Assembly (NCBI GenBank): GCA_001598975.1 | Contig: BBXU01001671.1 | Location: 1-36,463, forward strand | Source of the DNA: Parachlorella kessleri | Lineage: Eukaryota > Chlorophyta > Trebouxiophyceae > Chlorellales > Chlorellaceae | DNA: 36,463 nt | Direction of reading: 5' to 3' | In this document: one piece after another, positions 1 to 10,977 of the stretch | How positions within the stretch are numbered: position 1 is the stretch's first letter | Layout of the letters: each line of letters starts with the position of its first letter | Made by a program: the position numbers and the translations under genes | The notes under the pieces: generated by a model | Seen by the model: the letters and a program-made list of their open reading frames with translations, nothing else | Told to the model about the DNA's origin: nothing | The model's database searches: none

Positions 1-3000
1 AGGCCGCCTTTGGCTGGTACTACCCGGGCCTGCTGGAGGCGGCGGCCGTGGCGCATGTCGTGGCGGGGTTCACGCTGCGCAAGCCCGCCTGGGTAGAGAC
101 GGCTTTGAAGCTGCTGAGGACGGTCCGCATGGTGAGCTGAAACAGCTGCGGCCCAGCTAGCTGACGGGGTGCCCGTCCATACACCTTGGCAACTGGTAGC
201 TGCCATTCAGAAGTAGGGATAGGGTGGCAGCATGCATGCAGGGTGGCAAATGTGAGGCCGGGCTGGCAAAGGAGCTTTGCTGTTTGCTGGGCTCAAGCGG
301 TGGTGGGAATTGTGCTGTGTGGCATGCCTAGCAGGCACGCAAAATGCACCTGTGCGTATGTGATGAATGCACCTGTGCGTATGTGATGAGGCGCACGTAC
401 CGGCCGGCGCCCTTTGTGGTGGGCTGTTTCCAACTGGCAGTAGACACGGGCAAAGCCCCGGCTCTGTTGTAGCCTCCTTTCAAGGTATCCCGTACACGTT
501 GCGCTGTTGTGGATCGAAAACTATTCCCTTTCCATGACAAGCACCCTAGGCTCAGAGGTCCGGATGTCCTGTAGGTATGCCACAGTAAGTCAAGCAGAAG
601 GCGCACCATCAGTAGGCGGGGAACACCACAGCTTGAGCCTTGTCTGCCACTTATTCACAGGTATAGGTCACCAGTTCCGTTCCTGCCTCCCCATCCTTCC
701 CCCTTGTCTGCTACAGGAGTCAGATGTGGCGATCGAGCTGGCAGTGTGTGAAGTGTTGCTGGGCTCGCCAGATCTGGCGCTGGCGCTCCTCAAAGAAGAC
801 GAACGGATAGGCATGGCACTCAGGTGGGACCCCTATCATGATGGCTATGCAGTGGAAATCACAGGAAGGGGTCAGACAGCAGTGTGGCGGGTGCCAGTTG
901 CATCCATAAGCAGGCAGACTCGACTCCATTCGTAATGTGTCCTGGGCACACACTATATCACAAGCCTCCCTCCTCCATCGGCAGTGCCTTTGCTGTGGTA
1001 TTTTGGGACTAGGGTGGGGGGGTGTCCTGTCACCCTGAGTTGCTGGGGAGCATGTGCCCCTTCCCTAAATCAATTTAATTTGGGGGCCAGAGGGTCAAGG
1101 TGCAAGAAGTTCTGCTCAAACATGCGACCATGCACGGTGGTGTGGCCCACTCTAGATGAGCCTGCCAGAGTAGCAGGAATAACAGAAGATGTTTGCCCAG
1201 GCAATTGTCCACGCATCAACAGTATGGGCGCATGCCTGCTGTGGCAGTCTATGTAATGACACGCCGCCCGCCACCTATGCTGCAGGAGCGTTGCTGCTGC
1301 AGCTGCTGCCAGTCTTGTGGATGGCCCTCCTACTACCTGCCCACACGCCTTTCATGTAATTGTCAAACCCTTGCATCCCTGCAGCGGCCAGGTCGGCCCA
1401 AGGGCTTCAGCTGCAGCCGCTGCTGCTGACTTCCCCAGCCGTGATGGTGTCATGGCCTTCATCCGGCAGCAATCCCCCGAGGGCGATCGCGACCTGCTGC
1501 CGGGCCTGTGCCTGTTTGTGGAGAAGGCGAGCACGCGGCGGGGGGGGGGGGGGTGGCGGGCTGGTTATTGCTGGCTATGACTAATGCATGCTACTGTGCC
1601 TGTGCCTGGTTATGGAGAAAGTGAGCGCTGGTGGTGGGGGGGCGACTACTACTGGCTATGACTCATGCTTGCTACGGTGCCTGTACCTGTTTGATGAGAA
1701 GGTGAACGCTGGGGGAGGCTGACTACTACTGGCTATGACTCATGCTTTGGCTAAGGGTCCCCTCTGTGGGAAGCGGAAGCAGGGCAGCAGCGCCCAGGGC
1801 TCGGTCATGCAAGCGCTTGTCGCCACTTGCTTGCTGTTGGGAGCGTGGGCTGGCCTGGGTGGGCAGGACGTCGGCTGCGCTAAGTGCCATCGCTCATGTG
1901 CTGGGGTGCTACCCGCACATTACTACCATTCTGGCCAGTATTGTCAGGGCTGCGTGCCGTTGTGAGCTAGGGACGCAGCAGGCAGTCGGCCTCCCTGCAT
2001 AGGCCTTACCGCATCCGCCAACCTGTGTGTGTGTGCGTGTGCGAGCGTGTGTGTGTGTGTGACCTGTGCTGGGAGGTGCGTGCAGTGGCTGCAACGGATC
2101 GCGTTCCCCAAGATGCGGGACACCGCGCAGCTGCCCCCCAAGGCCTCGCTGGTTGCCTACTTCGCTGACGCCGGGGTTGAGACGTACCTATCACGCAGGG
2201 TGGGTGGGCATTGTGCCTGCTACTGTTGGGGGTCTGATTGGGGGGCCCAGTGACTGAGGCAGCTATGGGCGCGAGTGCTTGTTTGCTGCTATGCCTATGA
2301 GCTTGTTGCAACTAGTGTATGCGAGCCTTGCAGGCCCATGCTGGCTGGTAGAGCATGGGGGATGGGGGCCGCGTAAGCCAAGCATGGGGCACGATGCCGT
2401 CCCATGCCTGCTACGACTGCGACCCGCGCAAGGTGCTTGCCAGCGAGTGAGGGGATTGTGGCCCTTGTTGGTCCTGTGTGTGCAGGATGGGGCCGGCCAG
2501 GCAGTCTCACCTCTCGGGCAGTTGGCCCTGCTAGCATCCAGGGGCAGCAGCGCAGCCCGGGCAGCGCTCGCGGTGAGGCCACCCTAAGCTGAATTGCTGC
2601 TGCGGCCAACCTTCTTTGCCCTGCACCCAGATAGACACGCATACACTTACACTTGCTTATGCCTGGCTATGGGGGGAGGGGGGGGGGGGTTGGTCGCAGC
2701 AGTGCAGCTTGGTATTGTGACACAACGCGCGCAGTTCTGCCTTTGTCCTGACAGTGTTGCACTCAGCTCGACAGAACGAGTGCAGCTTTGCTAAATACGC
2801 ACTCAGCTCATTCTTCTCCTCAGCCCTCCAGCCTGTTAGTACAGCTCATCTCTGACTCCCTGTTCACACTACCTTCCACCCATACTCATACTTCTTGTCA
2901 TGGCTGCCTGCTGAGAAGTGCCTGAGAGATGCCCATACGCCCCTTCCCGCCAGCCGCTGCAAGTCTGTCTGGCCTAGTGCTGCTGTGCACCATTAGTCCT

Positions 3001-5160
3001 TCAATCCACACATCCTTGTCCGCTTAACAGATGCACTTGATGATCCGCTCAATCTCTTCTTGCTCTTGTTTTTCTGCAGGGCATCCTGTCCCTCCCTGCA
3101 AGAGCAGTCAGGCAGCTGGGAGCCAAGGGCGCGCTGCGGCCGCTGCAGTGGCTGGCAGCTGCGGTGGTGCTGGGGGCCGCAGTGGCCAAGCTTGGGCCGA
3201 CTGTGAAGGCAGCTGCCCAGCAGCGCCTGGCCGCTAGGTAGGCGTTGTGGTATTGTTAGGCAGAGAGTGGGCGTCAGGTGGATACTTGACATAACATTGT
3301 GCAGCGGTCAGTGGCATAGTTGATGATCTCTGCTTAGGGAGGCCTTGCCTCATGTCGGGAGCATCATTCCGTGTGCATCCTTTGGCCTGTAACGACGTGC
3401 CTGCTGTGGTGTAAGGTAGCAGATGTGAGTGAGCCTGGGGTGCAACCATGGTGGCTGTTGCCTGCCTGCAGTCTGCCACCTGTAGCTGTTCAGCTGTCTC
3501 AGCCGGCTACTCCGCAGCTAGCAAGGAAGCGGGAAGAGGCGCAGGCACAGCAGCAGCAGCAGAAGCAGCAGCAAAAACAGCAGCAGGCGCAGCAGCAGGC
3601 GCAGGAGGCGGCAGCCGCTGCGCAGCAGGCAGCAAAGCAGCAGGCGGCGCTGAGCAAGGCAACTGCTGAGCAAGTCGTCAAGCAGTGGCTGGTGAGTGAC
3701 TCATGGCTGCAGCACTCCCGTCCTCACGGACCTGATCGGGAGGCCACTTCCCTAGGGAGGGGTGGGGAGGCTGAGATGCGGTGGATGCAGTGGTGGAGGG
3801 CTAGAGGTCTGCTTTTGGCACCAGCGGCACCTGCTATGGCGCAGCGGCTGCTGCTCGGCTGCCTTCTAATGCGGTCGAACGCCTTGAGCAGGTTTGCTTG
3901 CTTTGGGACCAGCTCCCTGGACTTATTGCAATCCATAGTGGAACTTGCGTACAGCCTCTCCTTGGGAGTTCTCTAGCTCTTCCTTCGTTCCCTTCCTCCA
4001 TTCTTAACGGCAACACCCCCTCCCCCCGTCTCTATCAGTGTTCCCCTGCCCCCGGTACCACTTTACCTTTCATCCCAAGCCATGCCCTGCCTGGCCCCCC
4101 GCCTGCCCTGCCCCGCCCGCTATGTCATACCCAGCCTGCTCTGCCTGCTATGTCATACCCAGCCTGCCTTGCCCTTCCTTGCCCTTGCAGAGGGCTAAAG
4201 CGGAGGCCATGGGCCCCCGCCACAACACCCAGCCCCTGTCAGCTGTCCTGGCAGACCCGATGCTGAGCACAGTTGTCACGGAGGTCGGCGACGCGCAGGC
4301 CGCTGGCTGGTTCTGGAACATCCGACCCCTGCATGTCAAGGTATGTGTGGGTGGGTGGGTGGGTGGGTGATGCTTAGTCTTGGGTGGGCGAACGGCTTCC
4401 CATTTAAGACTGATGTATGGTTGAAGGAGGTTCCATTGTGACAATACCGCAGAGTAAGACTGCATGACTGCGGGTGGGAAGGCGAAGACCATGCGAGGCT
4501 CGTGTCACCTTGGCGAGGGCGCGACTGGGCGTCACGTACCTTGCATACTTCTGCCGGCCCCGGCACAGAGTGCCCAAATGGCTTCAGCTGCGCTTGCAGC
4601 AATCGCTGCCAGGAGGGGAGGCCTCTAGTACCCCCGGCGAACTTCTTGTTGCCTTCCTGCAGGTGGACCAGGTTGACTGCAGCAAGCTCGAAGCCAAGGG
4701 CGGTTATGCCGTGGTGCTGGCGACCGTGGAGGAGAGTGCTGACCTGTGGGCTACCAATGGCAAGAAGGGCGACAGCTACAAGACCATGTACCAGGTGAGA
4801 GTGAAGGGCCGTGTTGCTACTCTCCTATCACCGTACGTCCTAGCAGGGATGCGTGTGTTGTGGGTGAGAGCGGGATGTAAGCTCATGCGATGCATGTAGC
4901 TCTCAGGTGCACATATGGTAGGGGGACCAAAGCCCCAGTTTGTGCGATTCGGCAACATTCGGTCGGGCTGCTCGCACTTGCTGAGCTTGCTCCTTTGCGC
5001 CCAGGGTGCCCTCCGTCAGACAACAACGAGCACCTCTCATACTCACTGCTGAGCTTGCCTTAGCCACTTCTTATTCTACTGTGGGGTGTAGGTGGAGTAT
5101 ACCCTGGTACAATCCAAGGGCAGCTGGAGGATTGCAGGGGCGCTGGTCTTGGGCAAGTAG
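1..5160 (+). CDS. ARC6: ARC6-type chloroplast division protein, C-terminal part (5' truncated by window)
   Basis: ARC6 spans the inner plastid envelope. It tethers the stromal FtsZ ring and, through its inter-membrane-space (IMS) domain, contacts PDV proteins. Joined exons: 1-131, 717-823, 1385-1526, 2086-2199, 2486-2572, 3080-3237, 3472-3691, 4191-4340, 4663-4794, 5092-5160. All phases agree and the last 435 residues are readable. Family landmarks: the helical stromal part (LRKPAWVETALKLL; SPEGDRDLLPGLCLFVEKW; FPKMRDT; LVAYFADAGVETYL), one membrane segment (WLAAAVVLGAAVAKLG, exon 6), then the C-terminal IMS domain (ADPMLSTVVTEVGDAQAAGW; ATVEESADLW; SYKTMYQVEYTLV; SWRIAGALVLGK stop). A Gln/Ala-rich insert (CAG/GCA tracts, 3560-3670) separates the membrane segment from the IMS domain. 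The N-terminal J-like region lies outside the window. The intron after exon 3 (at 1527) has a GC donor. PARC6 is an alternative, but algae usually carry ARC6. Confidence 0.92.
1500..1746 (+). repeat. Three imperfect tandem copies of an exon-intron junction in the ARC6 gene
   Basis: The end of the third visible ARC6 exon plus the start of its intron is present three times in tandem. The anchor motif GAGAAG/A is at 1521, 1615 and 1696 (steps of 94 and 81 bases). Each copy runs from a TGTGCCTGTTTG-like stretch through the splice donor, a G-rich tract and CTGGCTATGACT. The true junction has a GC donor (GAGAAG then GCGAGC). The two downstream copies have GT donors (GAGAAA then GTGAGC; GAGAAG then GTGAAC). 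Reading through copy 1 meets TGA in CTATGA before copy 2, so using a downstream donor would truncate the protein. Confidence 0.85.
2024..2062 (+). repeat. (TG)n/(CG) microsatellite in an ARC6 intron
   Basis: An interrupted TG/TGCG dinucleotide run lies about 20 bases before the acceptor at 2085. It occupies the place where a pyrimidine tract would be expected. Confidence 0.8.
2841..2892 (+). repeat. Dispersed ~50-bp repeat family R2, copy A (diverged)
   Basis: Lies in the ARC6 intron 2573-3079. It shares the core CAGCTC...ACTCCCTGTTC.CACTACCT.CCACCCAT.CT with copies at 14350, 20947 and 35811. This is the most diverged of the four. Confidence 0.65.
4341..4369 (+). repeat. (GGGT)n tract directly after an ARC6 splice donor
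   Basis: Five successive GTGG/GGTG units begin within 10 bases of the donor GTATGT at 4341. There are enough G runs for a G-quadruplex in the pre-mRNA, but no function can be read from sequence alone. Confidence 0.7.
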
Positions 5161-5973
5161 TGGGCCAGGACTGCTTTTGGTGGTGGCTCGCCTGCAGGTC
5201 TCTGTGCTGCATGGGCCCTCTGCACCTGGCGCCATGGAGGCCATGGAACCCTCAGGTGTTTTTGGATGTCTATATGCTGTGACGCCATGTCTTGAAGGGA
5301 ACAGTTTTCTGTGGTTGACAGTGACACTCCTGACGATCGGTTCTGCAGTTGAGCACTTCTATGGACTGGCCGTGACGTGACCTGACCTGGCATTCGACTG
5401 ATGCTCATCCTGTGATTTGACGTGTGCTTATTGCCTGATCTGCTTGGGGTTGCGTACTAGCATGATGGCTGCACCAATTTAAGTCTGCAATGCCGCTGAT
5501 GCGTCCCGTTATACGCTGGGTGTACAGCCTCTACATTCAGTTCACAGGCCTGTGTTTTGGACGCTACCATGCTCATGTGTGAGCTCTGCGTAAGGCTGTC
5601 ACCATGCCAAGGCGTTGCTGAAGAATTGTGACGTCGAAATACTGTCATAAATTTAGTGGGGTTCCCAGTAGGGTTCCCCAGCTAGCTGCCTGCCGAACAA
5701 GAAATTCAACCCATGAGCTAGACTCAGTCATGACTTAGTTCACGGAGCTAAGTAAGTAAGCCTTCCACATCGTTGGTCAAGTGTGTGAAGAGCTTGCTCA
5801 AGGCTGAGCATCATCACTCTCATGTGTTATCATGTGTGTTATTGGTCAGCGTGGCCTTTGGAGAGCAAGTATAACGGATGACATGCATATGACTAACTTT
5901 CCGTCACAATGACACCCCTCTACCCCTTCCTACACCACCTCGAATTGCTCAAGTAGATTTAGTGGAACATTAC
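5161..5973. other. Intergenic region between ARC6 and SSU72 genes
   Basis: Holds the ARC6 3' flank and the SSU72 promoter. No ORF here has family-like content. I found no TGTAA (the usual green-algal poly(A) signal) close to the ARC6 stop. Base composition is more AT-rich than the flanking exons. Confidence 0.6.
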
Positions 5974-7442
5974 ATGAGGAAACAGCAGCTGCGCGTAGCT
6001 ACAGTATGCGCGGCCAACATGAACAGAAGCATGGTGGGTCAGTGCCTTCAGTATCGGAGATGCTAGTCAGCCAGGCAAACTCATCACGGCTTTATGAACT
6101 TGCAGGCAGCCCATGCACTGCTCCTCAAAGAGGGGTTTGTGGTACGTGCTTCCACATGCGAGGAGTGGGGTTCATAGGTCTTCCAAATCTGTCTGCTATC
6201 TATTTAGGTTGTTCCTGAACTCTTCAGCACCGTTTCCCAGCGTACACACTGCAGTCTAAAGGATGTTTCAAAGTCCTTTGGTGCAAATTAGTAGGGGTGC
6301 TTACGTGGTTGCCGCAGGACGACTTCAAGCTTTTGGTGCCCAGCAGCACATTTCAAATACAGTCCAGTGACAGTGTCTGATTTGCCTCAAGTCAGCCGGG
6401 CTCCTCACGTCATATCATGTTGCTGCTTTGACTGCGTAGGTTCAGTCATTTGGGGTGGGCAACCGCGTGAAGCTGCCAGGAGCCAGCAAATCAGACCCCA
6501 ACGTATATCAGTTTGGGGAGGCGACCTACGACAGCATCTACAAGGACTTGGTAGCCAAGGATGAGGCCTTGTACGCACGCACAGGCCTGCTATCGATGCT
6601 GCAGCGTAATATGGCGATCAAGCCGGCCCCCCAGCGGTGGCAGGATCACAGGTCTGCTGTCCAGCAACTGCTGGGTTGCCGCTTCTTGTTGCCTGTTGCC
6701 GGCTGAACAACTAGCGGGGCAGACACCCCCTCTTTGGTACACACATGGCACGGAGGTCTGTGAGCGAGCCAATCTTTCTCGGCTTTCCTGCAGCGCTTGT
6801 TGCCATGCATGCAGTGGGCTGCCTGTGGGTTGTGTAAGGGGGGGATGCCTGTGGCCTTGCTGTCGCAGAGAAACACGGTTCGATGTGGCTATAACCTTCG
6901 AGGAGAGGGTCATGGAGCAGCTAGTGGAAGACATGAACAGCCGGCAGCAAGTCAGCATGAAGCCGCTCCTAGTGCTCAATATAGACGTGAAGGACAGCTA
7001 CCAGGAAGCGGCCAAGGCAGCACCGCTGGCAGCAAAGCTCTGTGAGATGGTGAGCTATTGAGATGGAAGGGACGCCCAGCAGCGGTGCGCAGGCCTGGTT
7101 ACGTGTGCTGCTGGTCTGTTACTCTGGTGCCTCGTGATATGGAAGGCAACTGTGTCCCGAATCCATGGACTGATTTGACTGGGCAGCAACTGGGCATGTG
7201 TCGTACGGAAGTGTGCTATGATGCAGACAATAACAGGGAGATAGCCAGCCGCAGACGGCAAGCTTCGTTAGGCTAGCAGTGCACCTGTGAGGTAGGGGAG
7301 CATTCAGTCACTGATTCCTACCTTCAGACTGTTCATGCAGATCGCAGAGTCTGAGGACTGGGAGAGCGAGGTGGACGACATTGTGCACCGCTTTGAGCGG
7401 GAAACAAAGAAGCGCCCCATTTACACAATATGCTGGTATTAG
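5974..7442 (+). CDS. SSU72: SSU72 RNA polymerase II CTD phosphatase
   Basis: Removes phosphate from Ser5/Ser7 of the RNA polymerase II C-terminal repeat. It works in the nucleus with the 3'-end processing machinery. Exons: 5974-6033, 6106-6141, 6440-6651, 6869-7049, 7341-7442; phases agree and give ~196 aa, normal for the family (~195-200). The start ATG at 5974 gives the short N-terminus typical of SSU72 (MRKQQLRVATVCAANMNRSM). The catalytic P-loop CX5RS is C12-AANMN-R18-S19, all in exon 1. Other family blocks: SFGVGNRVKLPGASKSDPNV, the YKDLVAKDEALY region, FDVAITFEERVMEQLVEDMN, the aspartate loop NIDVKD (residues 140-145), and the C-terminus RPIYTICWY. Exon 3 ends with an unusual donor, GTCTGC. 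The gene is in tandem with ARC6 and convergent with the cobalamin gene. Confidence 0.96.
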
Positions 7443-8616
7443 GAGGGGCATCCTCAGACCTGGAACGACGCTGAGTCAGCCGGATCCCCCCTTGTCTCGC
7501 ACCTAGTTGTCTTTCCCATGGAGATTTTAGAACAGGTGAAGGTGGGATTTCTGGGAAAGTGATTATGGGAGCTGCGTAGATAAGTAAGCCTAGCTTGTGA
7601 GTGGTTGACCACAGTTGCACCCTAGAGCAACACATGCTCCGTTTTCACACATGTTACAGATTTCGGAATCAGGTAGAGAGTGTGTAGTGCGTTTAGAGGG
7701 ATAGATGTGAGGTAGCAATGCAGGGGAGCCCTGTTATGACTATAAAACTGCATCACATTGTATTCCTAATAAAAACTTGACACTTTCATCAGACCACTGC
7801 TGGATTCCTGCCCCCACAGCTTGGTAGCCCCAATATGGGGCTGTGTTGGTCGACCGGTATCTGGGGTGGCTGTGGCTGTCCCTATACTTGAAAAGCCCAA
7901 CTATCAGTCTCTAGTTCTAGCCGGGAACTTGCAGCGGTCCCACCGTCAGTTGCCTGATAGCTAGACGTCCTAACCTACCCAGGTGGGTAGGCCTGCAGGG
8001 GAAGCCTAAGGCAAGAAATGGTCCTGCTGAGGGGTCAGCTACTAGTTGTAGTGGAACAACCCCAGGGCATCATCATCATGCATTGCCCCTGTCACCACAG
8101 TTAGCCTTCAACTCTGTTTGCATGACCAGACACCCCTACTAAATACCCCTGGCTAACAAACCCCTGCTCATCTGTAAATGTTCCTGCATTTACTGCTGCA
8201 AGATCACTTCGCTGAACGTGAGCGGCACCAGAGACTCTACTAGGCAGTATTGCATCGGTCAGGCTCCCAGAGAGAGCACAACCAGCATCTCACAACTCAG
8301 TCAGCTTGACTTCTTCCATAATGTCTCCGGCTCCCCAGCCTTCATTGCCTGCATACAAGCCGCAGCAGGCCTCAGACTGGTTGGAGCAGTTTGCTGCAAG
8401 GAAGAGTGACACCGGGATCACCGGAGTTGCACTTCAGCTGCGGCAGAATAGGAACAAGAGGTAAGAAATTGAAGGCATCAGCACGCCCTACAGGCCTTCA
8501 AGCCCTGTGCCTACACACAACACAGGAAAGTGCAGAGCGCCGCCCCAGCTACGGGTTGCATAACACAAACACAACGCACTACGACGAACCCAGACCCCAT
8601 CTAAAACCTCATGACC
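7443..8616. other. Intergenic region between convergent SSU72 and adenosyltransferase genes
   Basis: No coding exon recognised. It contains AATAAA at 7768 and TGTAA at 8173 on the plus strand. A TGTAA on the minus strand (TTACA near 7648) could serve the minus-strand gene. If these are used, the two 3' UTRs would overlap. Small ORFs here look like chance. Confidence 0.5.
8173..8177 (+). promoter_or_regulatory. Possible TGTAA polyadenylation signal for SSU72
   Basis: TGTAA is the common poly(A) signal in chlorophycean algae. This is the first plus-strand copy I found after the SSU72 stop and would give a ~0.73-kb 3' UTR. The AATAAA at 7768 is an alternative. A five-base match is weak evidence. 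Confidence 0.3.
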
Positions 8617-9740
8617 TTATGGCATGAAGGCGTTGCAGGCTGGCATCAGCCACACACCCACCGCATATCGCGCTGCCATGAAGAGGTAGTCTGATAGGCG
8701 GTTTAGGAAGACCCCCACTGCCTCGTCGGTGAGGCCCTCCCTTACTAAAGGCACCACGCTGCGTTCTGCCCGCCGACACACGGACCGCGCCATGTGCAGG
8801 AAGGATGCCGCCAGGCCACCTGGAACAGGCCCAGACCGGGAAAAGTTTCCAATTAATGTGTGCGATGGGGGCAGGCAGCGAGCAGTATCAACAAGCATGC
8901 CAGTGACCCGGGGCAGCGAGGCCTGCTGTTACCCAGACTGATGATTGGGGTGGCATGGCTGCTTGCATTGCAGCATGATCCAGGCAGCGCTGGATCAAGC
9001 ACACCCAGGGAGGGAGCACGGAAGCTAGGGCTGCTGAGCTTGGCCTTTGAGTAGCTCAGAGACAAGCGGAAGCACGCACCTGAGGGCAGGATGAACTGAG
9101 TCAGGGGCGAGAGCTCCTCACTCATCTCATCTATCCACGCCTCCAGCTTGGGGGTGTGGCTCGGGTTGAAAGCTGCCCGCTGAAGCTTGGCTTCTGAGGA
9201 GGTGGGGATGGGGGTGGCCACGGCGGAACCCACATCCAGCAGGCGTGACTGGAGCTCCTCCAACTGCAAGGGTACACCGCAGCAGGCAAAGCACCAGATA
9301 GGAGTGGGCTCAGGTATAAGGCCACGACGGGGCAGATATGCATGCCCAACATGGCATTTCTGGTGGAAAGCATAGGGAAGCTGTGTCAGACTTCTAAGCA
9401 GGCCCCGGCTGCAACATCCCAGTGATGGAGGCTGCACACCAGGAGCCCGGCCACCTCAAGAGAAGTTGTTGGGGGGATCACACATTAGCAGTGCTGACAA
9501 GCAGTTGTTGAGCATTCAACTTTGTCAAGCAGCATGGATGCGCACCTGCTCCGCCAACTGCTTGTCTATAACCTTGACATGCTCCCTTGCAACTCCCAGG
9601 CAGGAGTTAACTTCATCGACGTCGCCCAATGCTTGGAAAGTGGCACCGTCCTTTGGAGCACGTTGGCCGCTGTATAAGCTGGAGCTGCCCTTATCTCCAG
9701 TCCTGGTGTAGACCTTCATGCTGTAACGGGAGGTAGGAAT
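8617..9740 (-). CDS. MMAB: Cob(I)alamin adenosyltransferase, PduO/MMAB type (5' end unresolved)
   Basis: Transfers the adenosyl group of ATP to cob(I)alamin to make adenosylcobalamin, the cofactor of methylmalonyl-CoA mutase; usually mitochondrial. Exons in transcript order: 9546-9740 (or from the ATG at 9719), 9080-9263, 8617-8819, stop TAA at 8617. Junction phases agree, and from the ATG at 9719 the product is ~185 aa. Motifs: the ATP-binding [17 protein letters not shown] near the N-terminus; [70 protein letters not shown]. The Arg/Glu pair of RRAER and the Asn-Arg-Ser-Asp block are the family's active-site signature. The block usually read as PGGS is PSGG here, spanning an intron. Sequence before the ATG stays open to a TTGCAG acceptor (exon edge 9740), so a 5' exon with the targeting peptide probably lies upstream; I could not place it. 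The introns show it is a nuclear gene, not a bacterial contaminant. Confidence 0.94.
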
Positions 9741-10112
9741 CTGCAAGCAGGTGTCACAGAATTTCTTGGACAGCGCAAGGTCCCACCACCAATATCACCT
9801 GCAGGCCCTCACCTGTGGTGTGATTTTGAAGCTACCGCGCGATTAGAGTTGCTGAAAGCTGTTCAATATGAAATCAGTCTGGTTACAGTCTGTTACAGCA
9901 TTGCTAGCTGGTGTTCATCATTGGGACGCCATTGACAGCCTTGCACGGCGCACCGCCATTGTAGCTGTAAGTGGCAAGCAATGCCTAGTTGGCCAGCTTC
10001 AATATGTCCAGCGTGCTTCTGGCGCCCATTAGTAACTAGTTATGTGGGGTGAGCATTCTCCTACCTAAAGTAAGTTCCGTGCTGTAAAGAAGCGAACCGT
10101 TGGGACAGTTGA

Positions 10113-10637
10113 TTGTGGGGTGTCGGCCGCTGCAGGCCCTGTATTGCGGCTCTATGGCATGTCCAGATGCAGGGCCTGTTTCCGTTTGCTGGCTGTCTGG
10201 CCGTGATTTTCACGTACTGGAGCAACTTCAGGGCTCCTGAGGCTGATGACGAAATGCGGTGTCCTGACCCGTCACCAGGTGCCCTGAGCTTGCTCAAGCC
10301 TGGAACAATACAGAGCCACAAGCCGACCCAGTCTCTTCATCTGGGCATCATGCCGTCATGCCTTTTGAAGGGCCTGCAGCGGCTACCCCGGCTCCACTTT
10401 CGCTTCTTATGCCTGGGCGGGGGCTTCAAGAAGAGTTTCCAGTACGTGGGACGGCATCGCTCTATCTTCTACTGTGAAACAGTTCAATATGCGCACTACT
10501 GTATTCAAACTGCACCGTTAGCGTGGTCAAGTGGATATTGTATGCAGTCAGGGAAGCTCCCGGCCAAAGCTCTGAAGTGCCAACATGCAAGTGCGATTGC
10601 AGCTTGTCTCCCCTTTCCAGTTCTGCCTGCTTTTTGA
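10113..10637 (+). other. Orphan ORF, 174 aa, uncertain coding status
   Basis: Not recognised. The open frame contains a hydrophobic stretch (MQGLFPFAGCLAVIFTYW, Met at about 10168) followed by an acidic segment. It is flanked by a plausible acceptor (GCTGCAG ending at 10135) and donor (CACCAG then GTGCCC near 10280), so a short exon of a small membrane protein is possible. The downstream half of the ORF looks like non-coding sequence. No other exon or homology supports it. Confidence 0.2.
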
Positions 10638-10961
10638 TGCAGCTGGCACCCACCACACTGCTGTCTGACCCCTTCCAGTCATGTGCATTTCCATCTAAAA
10701 TGCCAGCATGAAGGGAAAATAATGACAGCAAGCTAGTCAGCAGCCTAATAGCACCATGTTTTTACTCAACTGATTTAGGTGCTGTTGCAGGGTGGGTACA
10801 TCACAGAAATGCACAACTCTGTGTCTATGCTGCTCATGCGCATGACCTGGCGCTTCTGCTCATGACAATGTTGTATTATAGCAATATATCGCACCAACTT
10901 TGCCAAGCGTGTTCAAGGCTTGGTGAGAAACCTGGTGCGCATAGCTCTTTTTTGTTGGATT

Positions 10962-10977
10962 CCCCGTCCGGACGGGG
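10962..10977. repeat. Perfect 16-bp palindrome CCCCGTCCGGACGGGG
   Basis: A self-complementary GC-rich sequence following a T-rich stretch. It directly abuts the left end of dispersed repeat R1 copy 1, and the second R1 copy lacks it. Confidence 0.85.

Noticed and set aside
3499..3681. Minus-strand Cys/Ala-rich ORF resembling a cysteine-rich peptide
   Set aside because: Antisense of the CAG/GCA repeat in ARC6. The same artefact occurs at 31848-32225 opposite the SUA-like poly-Q tail.
8617..9740. Bacterial origin or contamination for the PduO-type adenosyltransferase
   Set aside because: It has spliceosomal introns with matching phases and sits between algal genes.
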